From positions 56,532,635 through 56,596,634 of the forward strand of contig JAJKFL010000005.1 in assembly GCA_021186555.1 (NCBI GenBank): a stretch of DNA of 64,000 bases. The letters are read 5' to 3'. The translations under genes were made by a program, and so were the position numbers. Below the pieces are notes generated by a model that did not search any database, was not told where the DNA came from, and was given only the letters and a program-made list of their open reading frames with translations. The stretch comes from Reticulitermes speratus (taxonomy: Eukaryota > Arthropoda > Insecta > Blattodea > Rhinotermitidae). Position 1 is the stretch's first letter; every line of letters begins with the position of its first letter. Positions 1 to 12,020 of the stretch are shown one piece after another.

Positions 1-131
1 GTTTCGGGGTAACCTGTCGGTCTCCTCTCTAAGGACACTTGGAGATGGGACCGATAGGTTGCCCCGAAACGTCGGTAAGGAATTACCACTCTACTCTGCG
101 TAAGATCCAGAAGAGCGCAGATATCAAAGTT
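1..131 (+). mobile_element. Fold-back element, partial copy at window edge
   Basis: The first 110 bases hold an inverted pair. GTTTCGGGGTAACCTGTCGG at the very start is nearly complementary to the stretch before CCCCGAAAC at 61-70. The right side continues GTCGGTAA and then an AGAAGAGCGCAGAT end, which is shared with the copies at 24928-25141 and 29708-29880. It is a partial copy of the window's fold-back family with a GAAACGTC core. Confidence 0.55.
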
Positions 132-339
132 ATTTTACTTTCTTTTTGGTATATTTGTAATTAAAGCTTAGGAAATTTGGTACTTTTACACAGTGATAAT
201 ATTGAAGTGCAATTAGTAATTAGTTTATTAGTTGGCATTACGCAATAGTTTTGCTAAGGCACGAATATGCAGAATTAAGACATATATCGATATACTACTG
301 CGAGTCTTAACTTAGCACGTTTGACAGTTCGACCCGTGA

Positions 340-1520
340 CGATCTGTCAAATGCTGCATGCTAAGTACTGCCACGTTGCAGAAGCCTTCGTTCCGTAACA
401 TTTGTCATTACAAGTGCCAAAGTCCCGCTTCACACAAGTGGGTTGTAGAAAAGCATAGAGAATCTTTCAGAGTCCAATTCCCCAGAAATTATTTCTCTCT
501 GTTGACTCTGACCCAGAGTGCCCTCTGTGGTCCTGTCCGTTTTGGACAACTGCAGCCCAATGTCTGGTCATTGCGGATACCAACGAGCTGCTCTTGAAGG
601 CCAGCAACGCTTGAAGTGTCGTAAGCCAATATTTCTACATCAATGTCAAATGGGCTGCGACCCCAGCTGTATTTAGTCACACCGTCCGCCTTGGGGCTGT
701 AGAAGTCAAGTGTTAGCTCTCCTAAGTGCTTCACGATAACGTAACTTAAGTCAAGTGTTAGCTCTCCTAAGTGCTTCAGGATAACGTAACTTAAGTCAAG
801 TGTTAGCTCTCCTAAGTGCTTCACGATAACGTAACTTAAGTCAAGTGTTAGCTCTCCTAAGTGCTTCACGATAACGTAACTTAAGTCAAGTGTTAGCTCT
901 CCTAAGTGCTTCACGATAACGTAACTTAAGTCAAGTGTTAGCTCTCCTAAGTGCTTCACGATAACGTAACTTAAGTCAAGTGTTAGCTCTCCTAAGTGCT
1001 TCACGATAACGTAACTTAAGTCAAGTGTTAGCTCTCCTAAGTGCTTCACGATAACGTAACTTAAGTCAAGTGTTAGCTCTCCTAAGTGCTTCACGATAAC
1101 GTAACTTAAGTCAAGTGTTAGCTCTCCTAAGTGCTTCACGATAACGTAACTTAAGTCCAGCAATTCAGATCTGTTCTTCCAGCAGGCAGTTCACTTTCAG
1201 CAAGCAGCCATTCTTAATTTGTTTACTCTTCCGGAATATCAGCGTTCTTATAAATCTGCCAAATCGCCTCTTAGTACAGACACTGACTGATCGCGGCTTT
1301 GCATTGACATGTTCAGGTCTGTTATTTTGACAGATACATCTGACATATAAACTAGTTTTAATATCCACTCTGAATTCCAGAACCTTAGAGCCAGCAGATA
1401 ACTTCTTGAACAAAGTTTCAACATCATTGCATAATGCCACAACTCGGCGAAGGACATTTCCTCGTGACAGCCACCTGACCTCAGGATGACACTGTCAGCA
1501 CTTACAGACGGCGCCTCCTG
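340..1520 (-). pseudogene. hAT-type (ZBED5/Charlie-like) transposase relic, frameshifted, split by a minisatellite
   Basis: Read on the minus strand, pieces in different frames follow the order of ZBED5/Charlie-like hAT transposases. VRWLSRGNVLRRV lies near 1479-1441. A WILKLVYMSDV...LNMSMQSRD block follows after a frameshift near 1370-1290. Then come VIVKHLGELT, KYSWGRSPFDIDVEIL and LRND-like residues (about 1150-540), and finally FSTTHLCEAGL near 470-430, matching the C-terminal dimerisation region (family: YLCEAGFSAL). Stops and frame changes show it is dead. A 45-bp tandem array (707-1157) lies inside the coding part. The family assignment comes from remembered motifs. No terminal repeats were found. 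Confidence 0.6.
707..1157. repeat. 45-bp minisatellite, about 10 copies, inside the hAT relic
   Basis: Unit TCAAGTGTTAGCTCTCCTAA... (45 bp) is repeated with almost no divergence; one copy has AGG for ACG. On the minus strand each unit encodes 15 residues in frame (LDLSYVIVKHLGELT), which is part of the surrounding transposase relic. The array therefore arose by amplifying transposase sequence, probably recently given its uniformity. Confidence 0.95.
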
Positions 1521-1529
1521 TTGTCGTCA

Positions 1530-2182
1530 CAAGATCACGCTCCTCTAAGTAACATTCTCCCCATGCAGGACTAAGTTAAGCAATCTTTGCCTGCAGATTA
1601 CGTTCCTACACTCTGGCACAAAAGCCATGCGTGCTCCAAACGTGACTGGTGTACCATCTGTGTAAATTTGAACAGACGGTGCAGGTGAGATTGTGGCGTG
1701 CTCCGAACATGACTGAAACACTGACTACAGATGAGACCTTCATCGAGGCACATGTCTGTTAAATAATCCTTGTTATGTAGCTGGGACTATGGGACTCATA
1801 AGTCTGCTAGCCCACTAAAGCCTTATTGACATCAGCTGTCGAATCACATCTAAATGTTTTGAAGGAGATTATGGCGACTGACTCTACTAATTTTTAGGTC
1901 GCGACCCCTAATTTGGGGCGTAGTAGCGGGGGCAGAGGGTGAAGTATAACAATTTATGTTAGATTTGAAATTCTCATGATGGTGGTGATAAAGATAACTG
2001 CCTACTCTGAAGATGAAGCGTAACGTTTCTGCTAAACGTCAGTAATCGTGTGCCACAGTAACTGGCGTCACATCACTCAAGAAGTGTTGTAATGGCGAAC
2101 GGTAGCGCAGTCTTTAGCCCTCTGTGCCCCGTGACATTAGCTAGGTTTTACTCCAGTTTTGCCAACGGAATTGCATGCTACT
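1530..2182. other. Unassigned stretch
   Basis: I see no gene or clear repeat here. Two near-copies of a short phrase (GCGTGCTCC...GAACGTGACTG at about 1629 and GCGTGCTCCGAACATGACTG at about 1697) suggest an old local duplication. Confidence 0.3.
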
Positions 2183-2195
2183 ACTATTTTAGCAG

Positions 2196-2568
2196 TCGCC
2201 CTCGGTGGACTAGTGGTTCGCGGGTTCGATCCCGACCGAGGTCGATGGATTTTTAAGGGTGATAAAAAATCCGGAGCACCACTTCCTTCGGAGGGGAAGT
2301 AAAGCCGTCGTCCCGTCGTAGAGTTTACGGCATGTAAAAGAACCTTACGGGCATGAATAGAACTAATAATGTTTCGTAAGGAAAATTCAGGGCCATTTCT
2401 CACCCAAGTCTCCTGACTGCCTGCCAGATGGCTCTGGCAGTCACATCAGGATTGAGTAGAATTTGTGCGGTCAGTGGGCTGGTCACTCACTACACATGAC
2501 CATAGAAACTTCGGAAAGGAGGCCCCTATGCTCCGCGTTGGAGCGACAGGGACAAACAACAAAAAACA
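2196..2568 (+). mobile_element. tRNA-derived SINE (family C) with 13-bp target-site duplication
   Basis: A 373-bp element begins with a tRNA-like head (GTGGACTAGTGGTTCGCGGG, then GGTTCGATCCCGACC, a good B box). The flanks are perfect 13-bp direct repeats ACTATTTTAGCAG at 2183-2195 and 2569-2581. The 3' end is A-rich (ACAAACAACAAAAAAC). This is retroposition by target-primed reverse transcription, not a functional tRNA. Confidence 0.85.
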
Positions 2569-2814
2569 ACTATTTTAGCAGGGCTGCCACCACAGTGTAA
2601 TTTTACTCAGTCACACGCATCCAAGCAAGTAGACAGGCTGGACAACTTAGCAATTAACCTAACTGTAGTGAGAGCCAACTTGTTATCTGTAATTTTTGTG
2701 GGAAAAGAGCAATGGATGTGGAAATGCTCTGACTTCAATGAAACACAAAAGTTCCGTAATATAAAGCGGAACTCTGTCACAAACGTCGTGAAAGGGACTG
2801 GCTAATTTGTGTCC

Positions 2815-4120
2815 TTACAAACAAGTGTCTGTCTAACTAATTTGTGTCCTTACAAACAAGTGTCTGTCTAAGTTGTTTCCTTACAAACAAGTGCCTGTCT
2901 AACTAATTTGTGTCGTTAAAAACAATTGTCTGTCTAACTGATTTGTGTCGTTACAAACAAGTGTCTGTCTAACTAATTTGTGTCGTTACAAACAAGTGTG
3001 TGTTTAACTAATTTGTGTCGTTACAAACAAGTGTGTGTTTAACTAATTTGTGTCGTTACAAACAAGTGTGTGTTTAACTAATTTGTGTCGTTACAAACAA
3101 GTGTGTGTTTAACTAATTTGTGTCGTTACAAACAATTGTCTGTCTAACTGATTTGTGTCGTTACAAACAAGTGTCTTTCTAACTGATTTGTGTCGTTACA
3201 AACAAGTGTCTGTCTAACTGATTTGTGTCGTTACAAACAAGTGTCTGTCTAACTGATTTGTGTCGTTACAAACAAGTATCTGTCTAACTAATTTGTGTCG
3301 TTACAAACAAGTGTCCGTCTAACTAATTTGTGTCTTTAGAAACAAGTGTCTGTCTAACTGATTTGTGTCGTTACAATCAAGTGTCTGTCTAACTAATTTG
3401 TGTCGTTACAAACAATTGTCTGTCTAACTGATTTGTGTCGTTACAAACAAGTGTCTGTCTAATTTGTGTCGTTACAAACAAGTGTCTGTCTAACTAATTT
3501 GTGTCGTTACAAACAATTGTCTGTCTAACTGATTTTTGTCGTTACAAACAAGTGTCTGTCTAATTTGTGTCGTTACAAACAAGTGTCTGTCTAACTAATT
3601 TGTGTCGTTACAAACAATTGTCTGTCTAACTGATTTGTGTCGTTACAAACAAGTGTCTGTCTAACTGATTTGTGTCCTTACAAACAAGTGTCCGTCTAAC
3701 TAATTTGTGTCTTTACAAACAAGTGTCTGTCTAACTGATTTGTGTCGTTACAAACAAGTGTCTGTCTAACTAATTTGTGTCGTTACAAACAAGTGTCTGT
3801 CTAACTAATTTGTGTCGTTACAAACAAGTGCCTGTCTAACTAATTTGTGTCGTTACAAACAAGTGTCTGTTTAACTAATTTGTGTCGTTACAAACACGTG
3901 TCTGTCTAACCAATTTGTGTCGTTACAAACAAGTGTCTGTCTAACTAATTTGTATTGTTACAAACAAGTGTCTGTCTAACTTATTTGTGTCTTTACAAAC
4001 AAGTGTCTGTCTAAATTATTTGTGTCTTTACAAACACGTGTCTGTCTAACTAATTTGTATCGTTACAAACACGTGTCTGTCTAACTTATTTGTGTCGTTA
4101 CAAACAAGTGTCTGTCTAAC
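2815..4120. repeat. 35-bp minisatellite, about 37 copies
   Basis: Unit AACTAATTTGTGTCGTTACA... (35 bp) with recurring variants (CTGATT/CTAATT, AAGTGT/AATTGT, CGTT/CTTT). A 27-28 bp short unit recurs near 3460 and 3560, indicating block duplication within the array. The ends are more divergent than the middle. Confidence 0.95.
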
Positions 4121-5108
4121 TGAAGAGTATGATACTATGGTAACAGTGAAGGAAGTACTTTGCAAGACCAAATGCAGGCTTGTGTGGTAATTATTTTAAT
4201 TTTTACGCTGTGCTTTATTTTGAACTTAAATCAAGACTTTAGTAGAACTTTCGTAGTGTTTCGGTGATGCTTCGTGTGCGGAGTTTCGGATGTGACGTAA
4301 GTCGAGCACAGTAATCAGTGTGGTATGAACTGAAGGAATTTGATAAACGTGCTGTCACAAAATAGGACGCTGTCAGCTTCAATTGCACGGAAACGTATGC
4401 CCTTGAAAGATAAAAGATAGAGTTGTTGAGAGGTGAAATATTAGAACAAATGGGAAGACAAGGGAGAATTGGGACATTTTAATTGGGGGGGGGGGGGGAA
4501 GAACATCATTTTTAGAAAGTTTCCACGCTTCGCCCGCCTGTCCTTTTGAATGTAGTAATGTGAAAATAAAGGCGTTAGATTGGCAGAAGTAGCAACTCGA
4601 ACCCGGGGCCGCGGAATTTTGATGTCTGGTGAAAGCTAAAGGACGTAAATTGGAAAAATTAATTTGGTTGGCTTTGACACAAAGGGGTTAATTTGGATGA
4701 ATTGAAACAGGCAGGGCTGCATGAGGAGCGTGCAGCAGCAACTTGGAACTTGAAGGGACAAGAAAACCAAGAAAACCTGTGTAGAGATGACCGGTCGCAG
4801 GACCTTCCGGATACATCGTGATTGCTAGCCATGCAGAACGAACAGCAGGCGATAGGTGCGACATTTCAGAAGTGGGAGAAACTTTATTTTGGGAGGATGG
4901 GTTTGTGCACACAGCACCACTCTGTTAGAAATGTTCTAGGTTTCGACCGCTCGTCCTTCTGACCTGAAGTCTGCTGTCAGTATAAACAGTAATTTTAAAA
5001 TGTGTTGTGCCTCACAGGAAAGGCCAAGACCCAGCACCTCCATTACAAAGGCCAGTCAGTTCGTGTTGTGTAGATTACAGCCTGTCTCGTTTGCGACTAA
5101 CGCGACTA
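4121..5108. other. Unassigned stretch with poly-G tract
   Basis: No gene or recognisable element. A run of about 12 G lies near 4486. The short minus-strand frame at 4688-4912 has no recognisable domain, and I do not call it. Confidence 0.3.
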
Positions 5109-5280
5109 CACGGCGTCACGTTACTTTGACGGCAGAATTGCATGTTTGTTGATTACGGCGACAGCAGGATCCTCTGAAGGACAGACTGCACGGCGTCACG
5201 CTACTTTGACGGCAGAATTGCATGTTTGTTGATTACGGCGGCAGCAGGATCCTCTGAAGGACAGACTGCACGGCGTCACG
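5109..5280. repeat. 80-bp tandem duplication, 2.2 copies
   Basis: Copies at 5109-5188 and 5189-5268, with a partial third to 5280, begin CACGGCGTCACG and differ at only two bases. This is a young minisatellite. Confidence 0.9.
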
Positions 5281-5955
5281 TCAGAGGACTGGCAGTGTTC
5301 AAGTTTGCTGTAGATACCGAATACCAAATTTAATCGAAATACGTCTACTGCTTTGTGATATGACACACAGACGGACAGAAGGTGAGAAGCAGGCGACCAC
5401 TATGTTGTGCTTCTACTGTACGAAGCCTGTGTAAAGGACGCATCAAGAAATGCGATTTATTTATTTATGTCATTTTCCAATCCTTTGCATGTATTTCATA
5501 GCTTGGCCATTCATTTTCCAAACTGTGTTACTTCTGTTATATTCAAGTGGCGTACAGTATTTTGTTGACCGGGGGGGTGACCAGTCTTTGGCACGGCGGC
5601 CGCACAAGTCCTATTGTATCAGCTTGTCACTGCGGATGGTTTTGGAGCGTCGACAGAACGACGACTCACAGGGGAAGTCAACAGCACATTGCACTGTAAG
5701 TACGTCGGGTTGCATACAGCTAGCAGTCGACTGCCTGAAGGTCACAAGTACGTTGACACGTCGCGCAAGGTAGGACGCAGTAAGCACGTTAGTGAAACTT
5801 CAAGTTCCACTTTCTCGACCGAATTAAACCCTTTAGTATTCTTTCCGTGGGGTTTCATGACGGTGGTATACCAGAGGGAAGGCATCAGTCGGTGGAGGTC
5901 ACAAATGAAGCCTCCGTTGGTAGGAGCAACTTACTGTGTAACATTCAATGACACA
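5281..5955. other. Unassigned stretch with an old retroelement-like tail
   Basis: The phrase around 5319-5400 (ACCAAATTTAATCGAAATACG followed by ACACACAGACGGACAGAAG) resembles the dispersed relic at 35742-35910 and the stretches near 20970 and 23790. Two overlapping short frames (5450-5773, 5614-5982) have no recognisable domain. Confidence 0.3.
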
Positions 5956-6145
5956 GGGACTGGCAGTATGCATAGAGAGTGACGGTGGCCATGAGGAACA
6001 TGTGTTGTGATGACCTTGAAACTGGCAGTATGCATAGAGTGTGACGGTGGCCATGAGGAACATGTGGTGTGATGACCTTGAAACTGGCAGTATGCATAGA
6101 GTGTGACGGTGGCCATGAGGAACATGTGGTGTGATGACCTTGAAA
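5956..6145. repeat. 62-bp minisatellite, about 3 copies
   Basis: Unit ACTGGCAGTATGCATAGAGT... (62 bp) occurs three times. The second and third copies are almost identical and the first carries a few substitutions. Confidence 0.9.
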
Positions 6146-6608
6146 CTTACATGTTGTTGTAAACGCTTAAAGTGATGATAATAAAGGCGAGTTGAAAAGA
6201 AATGTATTCAGTGTTACACTAAGCCAGTGCGTAACTTGATACGTTGTTGAAACAAGACACTTCGTGCTTTGTGTGTTAGATCTTAAAGGCTTGAGCTTGG
6301 CGTTTCTTCTGTTGAGCCATTCAGTTTCGTGACACAAGACAACTTATGTCATGCCGCGACTCGCTTACTTCAGTTCAACATAGAAGTAGCCGTAGTGGAT
6401 AATGGTAATAGCTGCACAATGGAACCATCTGTGGAGAGCTGTTCAAATTGATTTTTGAAGGCATTGCCAAGTTTTGCCTAGTTTAACAAGCGTCTTACCA
6501 CAAAATTGGAGCTTTATGATTTATCTTTCTCGTAATCTCACCACGAACCTCGTTTGTGTGTTTGTGTCAACTGTTTTACATACTCAAATTGTGAGACCCT
6601 TTTGAAAA
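6146..6608. other. Unassigned stretch
   Basis: No gene, inverted repeat or SINE was recognised between the 62-bp and 22-bp arrays. Confidence 0.3.
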
Positions 6609-6985
6609 ATGTATTACACAAGTGCAGGCTCTATTACACAAGTTGATGCTATATATTACACGAGTCGAGGCTATGTATTACACAAGTTGAGGTTATATAT
6701 TACACAAGTTGAGGCTATATGTTATACAAGTCGAGGCTATATATTACACAAGTTGAGGTTATATATTACACAATTTAAGGCTGTATGTTACACAAGTTGA
6801 GGCTATATGTTATACAAGTCGAGGCTATATATTACACAAGTTGAGGCTATATATTACACAATTTAAGGCTGTATGTTACACAAGTTGAGGCTATATATGA
6901 CACAAGTTGAGGCTATACATAACACAAGTTTGGATTATATATTACACAAGTTTAGGCTATATATTGTGCACGATTAGGCTATATT
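6609..6985. repeat. 22-bp minisatellite, about 17 degenerate copies
   Basis: Unit TATATTACACAAGTTGAGGC with a two-base remainder. Variants (GTCGAGG, ATTTAAGG, GTTTAGG) alternate, and divergence rises toward the 3' end. It runs directly into a SINE. Confidence 0.9.
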
Positions 6986-6992
6986 CATATTC

Positions 6993-7268
6993 CGAGCCAG
7001 GATAACTCAGTCGCTATAGTGACTGGCCAACCGGGGATTCGTGGTTCGGTTCTCGGCAGAGTAAATATATTTTTCCCGAAACGTCCACACCGCCGCTGGG
7101 ACCCAAGCAGGCTCCCATTCAATGGGTACCGGAGGCTATTTTCCCTTGGATAAAGCGGCCGCAGCCTGTGACTAACCAGACATATCCATCTACTCCGAGA
7201 TTCACTATGCCTTAAGCTATATCTCCACTTCTCCCTACGCACTAATGGCGTGCACAGGGACAAAGTCA
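6993..7268 (+). mobile_element. tRNA-derived SINE (family A), diverged copy
   Basis: The head AGGATAACTCAGTCGCTATA (A-box-like) is followed by GTGGTTCGGTTCTCGGC (B-box-like), then the family-A body: CCGAAACGTCCAC, CAATGGGTACCGG, AAAGCGGCCGC, and the 3' GCGTGCACAGGGACAAA. This is the same family as 20602-20894, 35350-35640 and 45912-46197. Flanking direct repeats are not convincing. Confidence 0.75.
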
Positions 7269-7710
7269 CCTTAATTTTATGACAGTCGTCGTATTAGTTT
7301 TATTGCTTTGTACAGCACTCCTAATTCTCTTTATGACATTTACTTTTGGGCGACTTATTTTACTACTGCAAGTTAATTTTCGCTTTATCGTGTCATTGAC
7401 ATGCCGATAATGATGTCAAGAGATGTCAGTCAACCAGGAAGTGTGCGGAGGTAACAATATGTGCCTACAGTCGAAAGAGTCGTGCATATGTTGTGCAAAA
7501 TTGTGATGGTGCAATGTACTTGTGCTCACATCAGTCGTATGGCGACGTTCAGATGCGAATGAAACTTTATCGGCGTCTTTCTCGTCTGTCAGTAATCCTC
7601 CAAGAGACGTTTTAAACTTAACGGAATTGCGAATAAGTTGATAGCGCGTTCTTTGTAAAGCGGAGCGCATAATAAATTAAATCTCTTAGGTCTCCTCCAG
7701 GATCAGCATT
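7269..7710. other. Unassigned stretch
   Basis: Nothing recognised. The minus-strand frame at 7416-7670 lacks any known domain or codon signal. Confidence 0.3.
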
Positions 7711-9361
7711 ATAACAGAGGTAGATATGTGCAAGAGAAGTATAACAGAGGTAGATATGTGCAAGAGAAGTATAACAGAGGTAGATATGTGCAAGAGAAGT
7801 ATAACAGAGGTAGATATGTGCAAGAGAAGTATAACAGAGGTAGATATGTGCAAGAGAAGTATAACAGAGGTAGATATGTGCAAGAGAAGTATAACAGAGG
7901 TAGTTATGTGCAAGAGAAGTATAACAGAGGTAGATATGTGCAAGAGAAGTATAACAGAGGTAGATATGTGCAAGAGAAGTATAACAGAGGTAGATATGTG
8001 CAAGAGAAGTATAACAGAGGTAGATATGTGCAAGAGAAGTATAACAGAGGTAGTTATGTGCAAGAGAAGTATAACAGAGGTAGATATGTGCAAGAGAAGT
8101 ATAACAGAGGTAGTTATGTGCAAGAGAAGTATAACAGAGGTAGATATGTGCAAGAGAAGTATAACAGAGGTAGATATGTGCAAGAGAAGTATAACAGAGG
8201 TAGATATGTGCAAGAGAAGTATAACAGAGGTAGTTATGTGCAAGAGAAGTATAACAGAGGTAGATATGTGCAAGAGAAGTATAACAGAGGTAGATATGTG
8301 CAAGAGAAGTATAACAGAGGTAGTTATGTGCAAGAGAAGTATAAACAGAGGTAGATATGTGCAAAAGAAGTATCAACATAGGTAGATATGTGCAAGAGAA
8401 GTATAACAGAGGTAGTTATGTGCAAGAGAAGTATAACAGAGGTAGTTATGTGCAAGAGAAGTATAAACAGAGGTAGATATGTGCAAAAGAAGTATCAACA
8501 TAGGTAGATATGTGCAAGAGAAGTATAACAGAGGTAGGTATGTGCAAGAGAAGTATAACAGAGGTAGTTATGTGCAAGAGAAGTATAAACAGAGGTATAT
8601 ATGTGCAAGAGAAGTATAAACAGAGGTAGATATGTGCAAAAGAAGTATCAACATAGGTAGTTATGTGCAAGAGAAGTATAAACAGAGGTAGATATGTGCA
8701 AAAGAAGTATCAACATAGGTAGATATGTGCAAGAGAAGTATAAACAGAGGTAGATATTTGCAAAAGAAGTATCAACATAGGTAGATATGTGCAAGAGACG
8801 TATAAACAGAGGTAGATATGTGCAAGAGAAGTATAAACAGAGGTAGTTATGTGCAAGAGAAGTATAACAGAGGTAGATATGTGCAAGAGAAGTATAAACA
8901 GAGGTAGTTATGTGCAAGAGAAGTATAACAGATGTAGTTATGTCCAAGAGAAGTATAAGCAGAGGTAGATATGTGAAAAGAAGTATCAACATAGGTAGAT
9001 ATGTGCAAGAGACGTATAAACAGAGGTAGATATGTGCAAGAGACGTATAAACAGAGGTAGATATGTGCAAGAGAACTATGAACAGAGGTAGATATGTGCA
9101 AAAGAAGTATCAACATAGGTAGATATGTGCAAGAGACGTATAAACAGAGGTAGATATGTGCAAGAGACTTATAAACAGAGGTAGATATGTGCAAGAGACG
9201 TATAAACAGAGGTAGATATGTGCAAGAGAACTATCAACATAGGTAGATATGTGCAAGAGAAGTATAAACAGATGTAGATATGTGCAAGAGAACTATCAAC
9301 ATAGGTAGATATGTGCAAGAGAAGTATAAACAGTGGTAGATATGTGCAAGAGAAGTATAAA
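7711..9361. repeat. 30/31-bp minisatellite, about 54 copies
   Basis: Unit AGTATAACAGAGGTAGATAT... (30 bp). About 21 copies to 8340 differ almost only at one A/T position (TAGATATG or TAGTTATG). From 8341 on, 31-bp units (TATAAACAGAGG), CAACATAGG and AAAAGAAG variants interleave in larger blocks. All three plus frames and the minus frames stay open only because the unit lacks stops. These frames are not genes. Confidence 0.97.
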
Positions 9362-10092
9362 AGCAGACCAACAGAGAAGCAAAGGTAGAAAGAACAAATA
9401 TGTCAAAATTTTGTTCTTGTAGTGTCGTCAGTGTAACTAACTCCATGGAGCAGATTCCTTCTGGAGAAGCTGACAGTTCCTCAGTTACTGAAGAAACTCT
9501 TGACATTTTATAGTGCCCGAAGGTTCATCATCGCATTCACAATAGTCTGACACTTGTCACTCTCCAGTCCACGACCTCTAACCCCATTACTTTAATATTA
9601 TACTCTAAGCCAGGCCTACATCTCTCAAAGTGGCCTCTTTGCTTCACGTTTCCCACCACAACCCTGCATGTATTTCTCTTCTCCGCAGTTCGTTCCACGT
9701 GTCTCACCCATCCCATCAGTTTTCATTTTATTGTCCGAATAATATTTGGCGAGGAATGCGCATCTTGAGGCTCCTGCCACTCTCGCCCTCTCAAACACAA
9801 ACGTCTTCCTTACCGATCCCTTCTCGAACACTTCAGTGTATGTTTTGTTTTACTTACAGCTCACCTCGCAAAACGTCTGTTCACCGTTGGTACAATCCAA
9901 CACGCTCGCCAACTTCTATATTACAAGAGACTGAAGTTGTGTAAGTCCCATCTGGACACTGTAATCAGACACGTTTTATCCCCTAATACGGTGACGTGAG
10001 AATGACTTTGGGTCTCCGTGTACCTTAATTGCAACATTGCAAACATTTTCTACGCAAACAGCCCTGTTTCCAAGATAAATGTCATGAAATAA
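9362..10092. other. Unassigned stretch
   Basis: No gene, SINE or tandem repeat recognised. The short frames around 9630-9944 have no recognisable product. Confidence 0.3.
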
Positions 10093-10104
10093 ACACAAGG
10101 ACTT

Positions 10105-10378
10105 GGGGCCGTACCATGGCTCAGGCGGTTAGTCTTTGATCTCCCACCGCGGGTCAGTCCACGTGGGATTTGTGGTGGACAAAGTGGCACTGGGACAGGT
10201 TTCTCCCCGAGTACTTCGGTTTTCCCCTGTCAGTTTCTTTCCACCGGTGCTCCATTACTTGGAAAAATGAAAGAACTGATCATCTGTCTCTTCAACTTCA
10301 TCACAGGGTTGCACAATAAGCCTTAAGGCTGCGGTGCGTCCGTAGCTTCTGCTGCGGGGCCCTTCACCACAAACAAAA
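10105..10378 (+). mobile_element. tRNA-derived SINE (family D) with 12-bp target-site duplication
   Basis: The head CCATGGCTCAGGCGGTTAGT is followed by body phrases GACAAAGTGGCACTGGGACAG and GAGTACTTCGGTTTTCCCC. The flanks ACACAAGGACTT (10093-10104) and ACACAAGTACTT (10379-10390) match at 11 of 12 positions. Truncated minus-strand relatives are at 33480-33625 and 53597-53765. Confidence 0.8.
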
Positions 10379-10749
10379 ACACAAGTACTTCAGTATGCAA
10401 GGTTAGGCAGGCTATATCATAGCTACCACGACAGCCCCTGTCCAGTCCTGTGGCAGACCTTACATAACACGCCCATTTGAGGGCATCGCACTGCCACCTG
10501 TGCAGGAAGTGTTGTACTTTTGACCTTACGTTGCTGATTATCACGATGCACTTATTGCGAATTATAACTGGCTAGAAGTTGACACAGTACAGGAATAAAG
10601 CAGATTTGTGTACAAGTTAATCTATTCAACTCTTCTGCTTGTTTCGACACTGCAGAGTCATCTTCATGGGGAACAATTAATATGAGTGTAATTACTAAAT
10701 TTATAAAATAGCTGATTTTACACGGCATTTTAAAAGCCTGTAGTGCCTA

Positions 10750-11797
10750 TGCATTTTGTGCCTGTCTGTATTTTGTGCCTGTCTGTGTATTGTGACCTGT
10801 CTGTATTTTGTGCCTGTCTGTGTATTGTGACCTGTCTGTATTTTGTGCCTGTCTATGTATTGTGACCTGTCTGCATTTTGTGCCTGTCTGTGTATTGTGA
10901 CCTGTCTGCATTTTGTGCCTGTCTATGTATTGTGACCTGTCTGTATTTTGTGCCTGTCTGTGTATTGTGACCTGTCTGTATTTTGTGCCTGTCTGTGTAT
11001 TGTGACCTGTCTGTATTTTGTGCCTGTCTGTGTATTGTGATCTGTCTGTATTTTGTGCCTGTCTGTATTTTGTGCCTGTCTGTGTATTGTGACCTGTCTG
11101 TATTTTGTGCCTGTCTGTGTATTGTGACCTGTCTGTATTTTGTGCCTGTCTGTGTATTGTGACCTGTCTGTATTTTGTGACCTGTCTGTGTATTGTGACC
11201 TGTCTGTATTTTGTGCCTGTCTGTGTATTGTGACCTGTCTGTATTTTGTGCCTGTCTGTGTATTGTGACCTGTCTGTATTTTGTGCCTGTCTGTGTATTG
11301 TGACCTGTCTGTATTTTGTGCCTGTCTGTGTATTGTGACCTGTCTATATTTTGTGCCTGTCTGTGTATTGTGACATGTCTGTATTTTGTGCCTGTCTGTG
11401 TATTGTGACATGTGTGTATTTTGTGCCTGTCTGTGTATTGTGACCTGTCTGTATTTTGTGCCTGTCTGTGTATTGTGACCTGTCTGTATTTTGTGCCTGT
11501 CTGTGTATTGTGACCTGTCTGTATTTTGTGCCTGTCTGTGTATTGTGACATGTCTGTATTTTGTGCCTGTCTGTGTATTGTGACCTGTCTGTATTTTGTG
11601 CCTGTCTGTGTATTGTGACCTGTCTGTATTTTGTGCCTGTCTGTGTATTGTGACATGTCTGTATTTTGTGCCTGTCTGTGTATTGTGACCTGTCTGTATT
11701 TTGTGCCTGTCTGTATATTGTGACCTGTCTGTATTTTGTGCCTGTCTGTGTATTGTGACCTGTCTGTATTTTGTGCCTGTCTGTGTATTGTGACCTG
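10750..11797. repeat. 35-bp minisatellite, about 30 copies
   Basis: Unit CTGTCTGTATTTTGTGCCTG... (35 bp), itself built from two similar halves (TCTGTATTTTGTGCCTG and TCTGTGTATTGTGACCTG). One shortened unit lies near 11070 and one merged unit near 11175. The 345-residue minus frame across it is an array artefact. Confidence 0.95.
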
Positions 11798-12020
11798 CTG
11801 TGTACTGTAAAAATGCAGGCCTATGTTGATTCTGACTTTAGTAAGGATTATATAAAGCACTCTACATATTTGCAATAATACTATTGACAAAGCAATATTT
11901 CAGTATGGCAGTAAATACGTGGACTCTAAAAGTCTTTAAATAGTCTCACATAACAGCTTACTTGGAAGACACAACTGTTTTTGTAAACTTAATGTTATTC
12001 ATTCCGTAAATTTTACTTTC

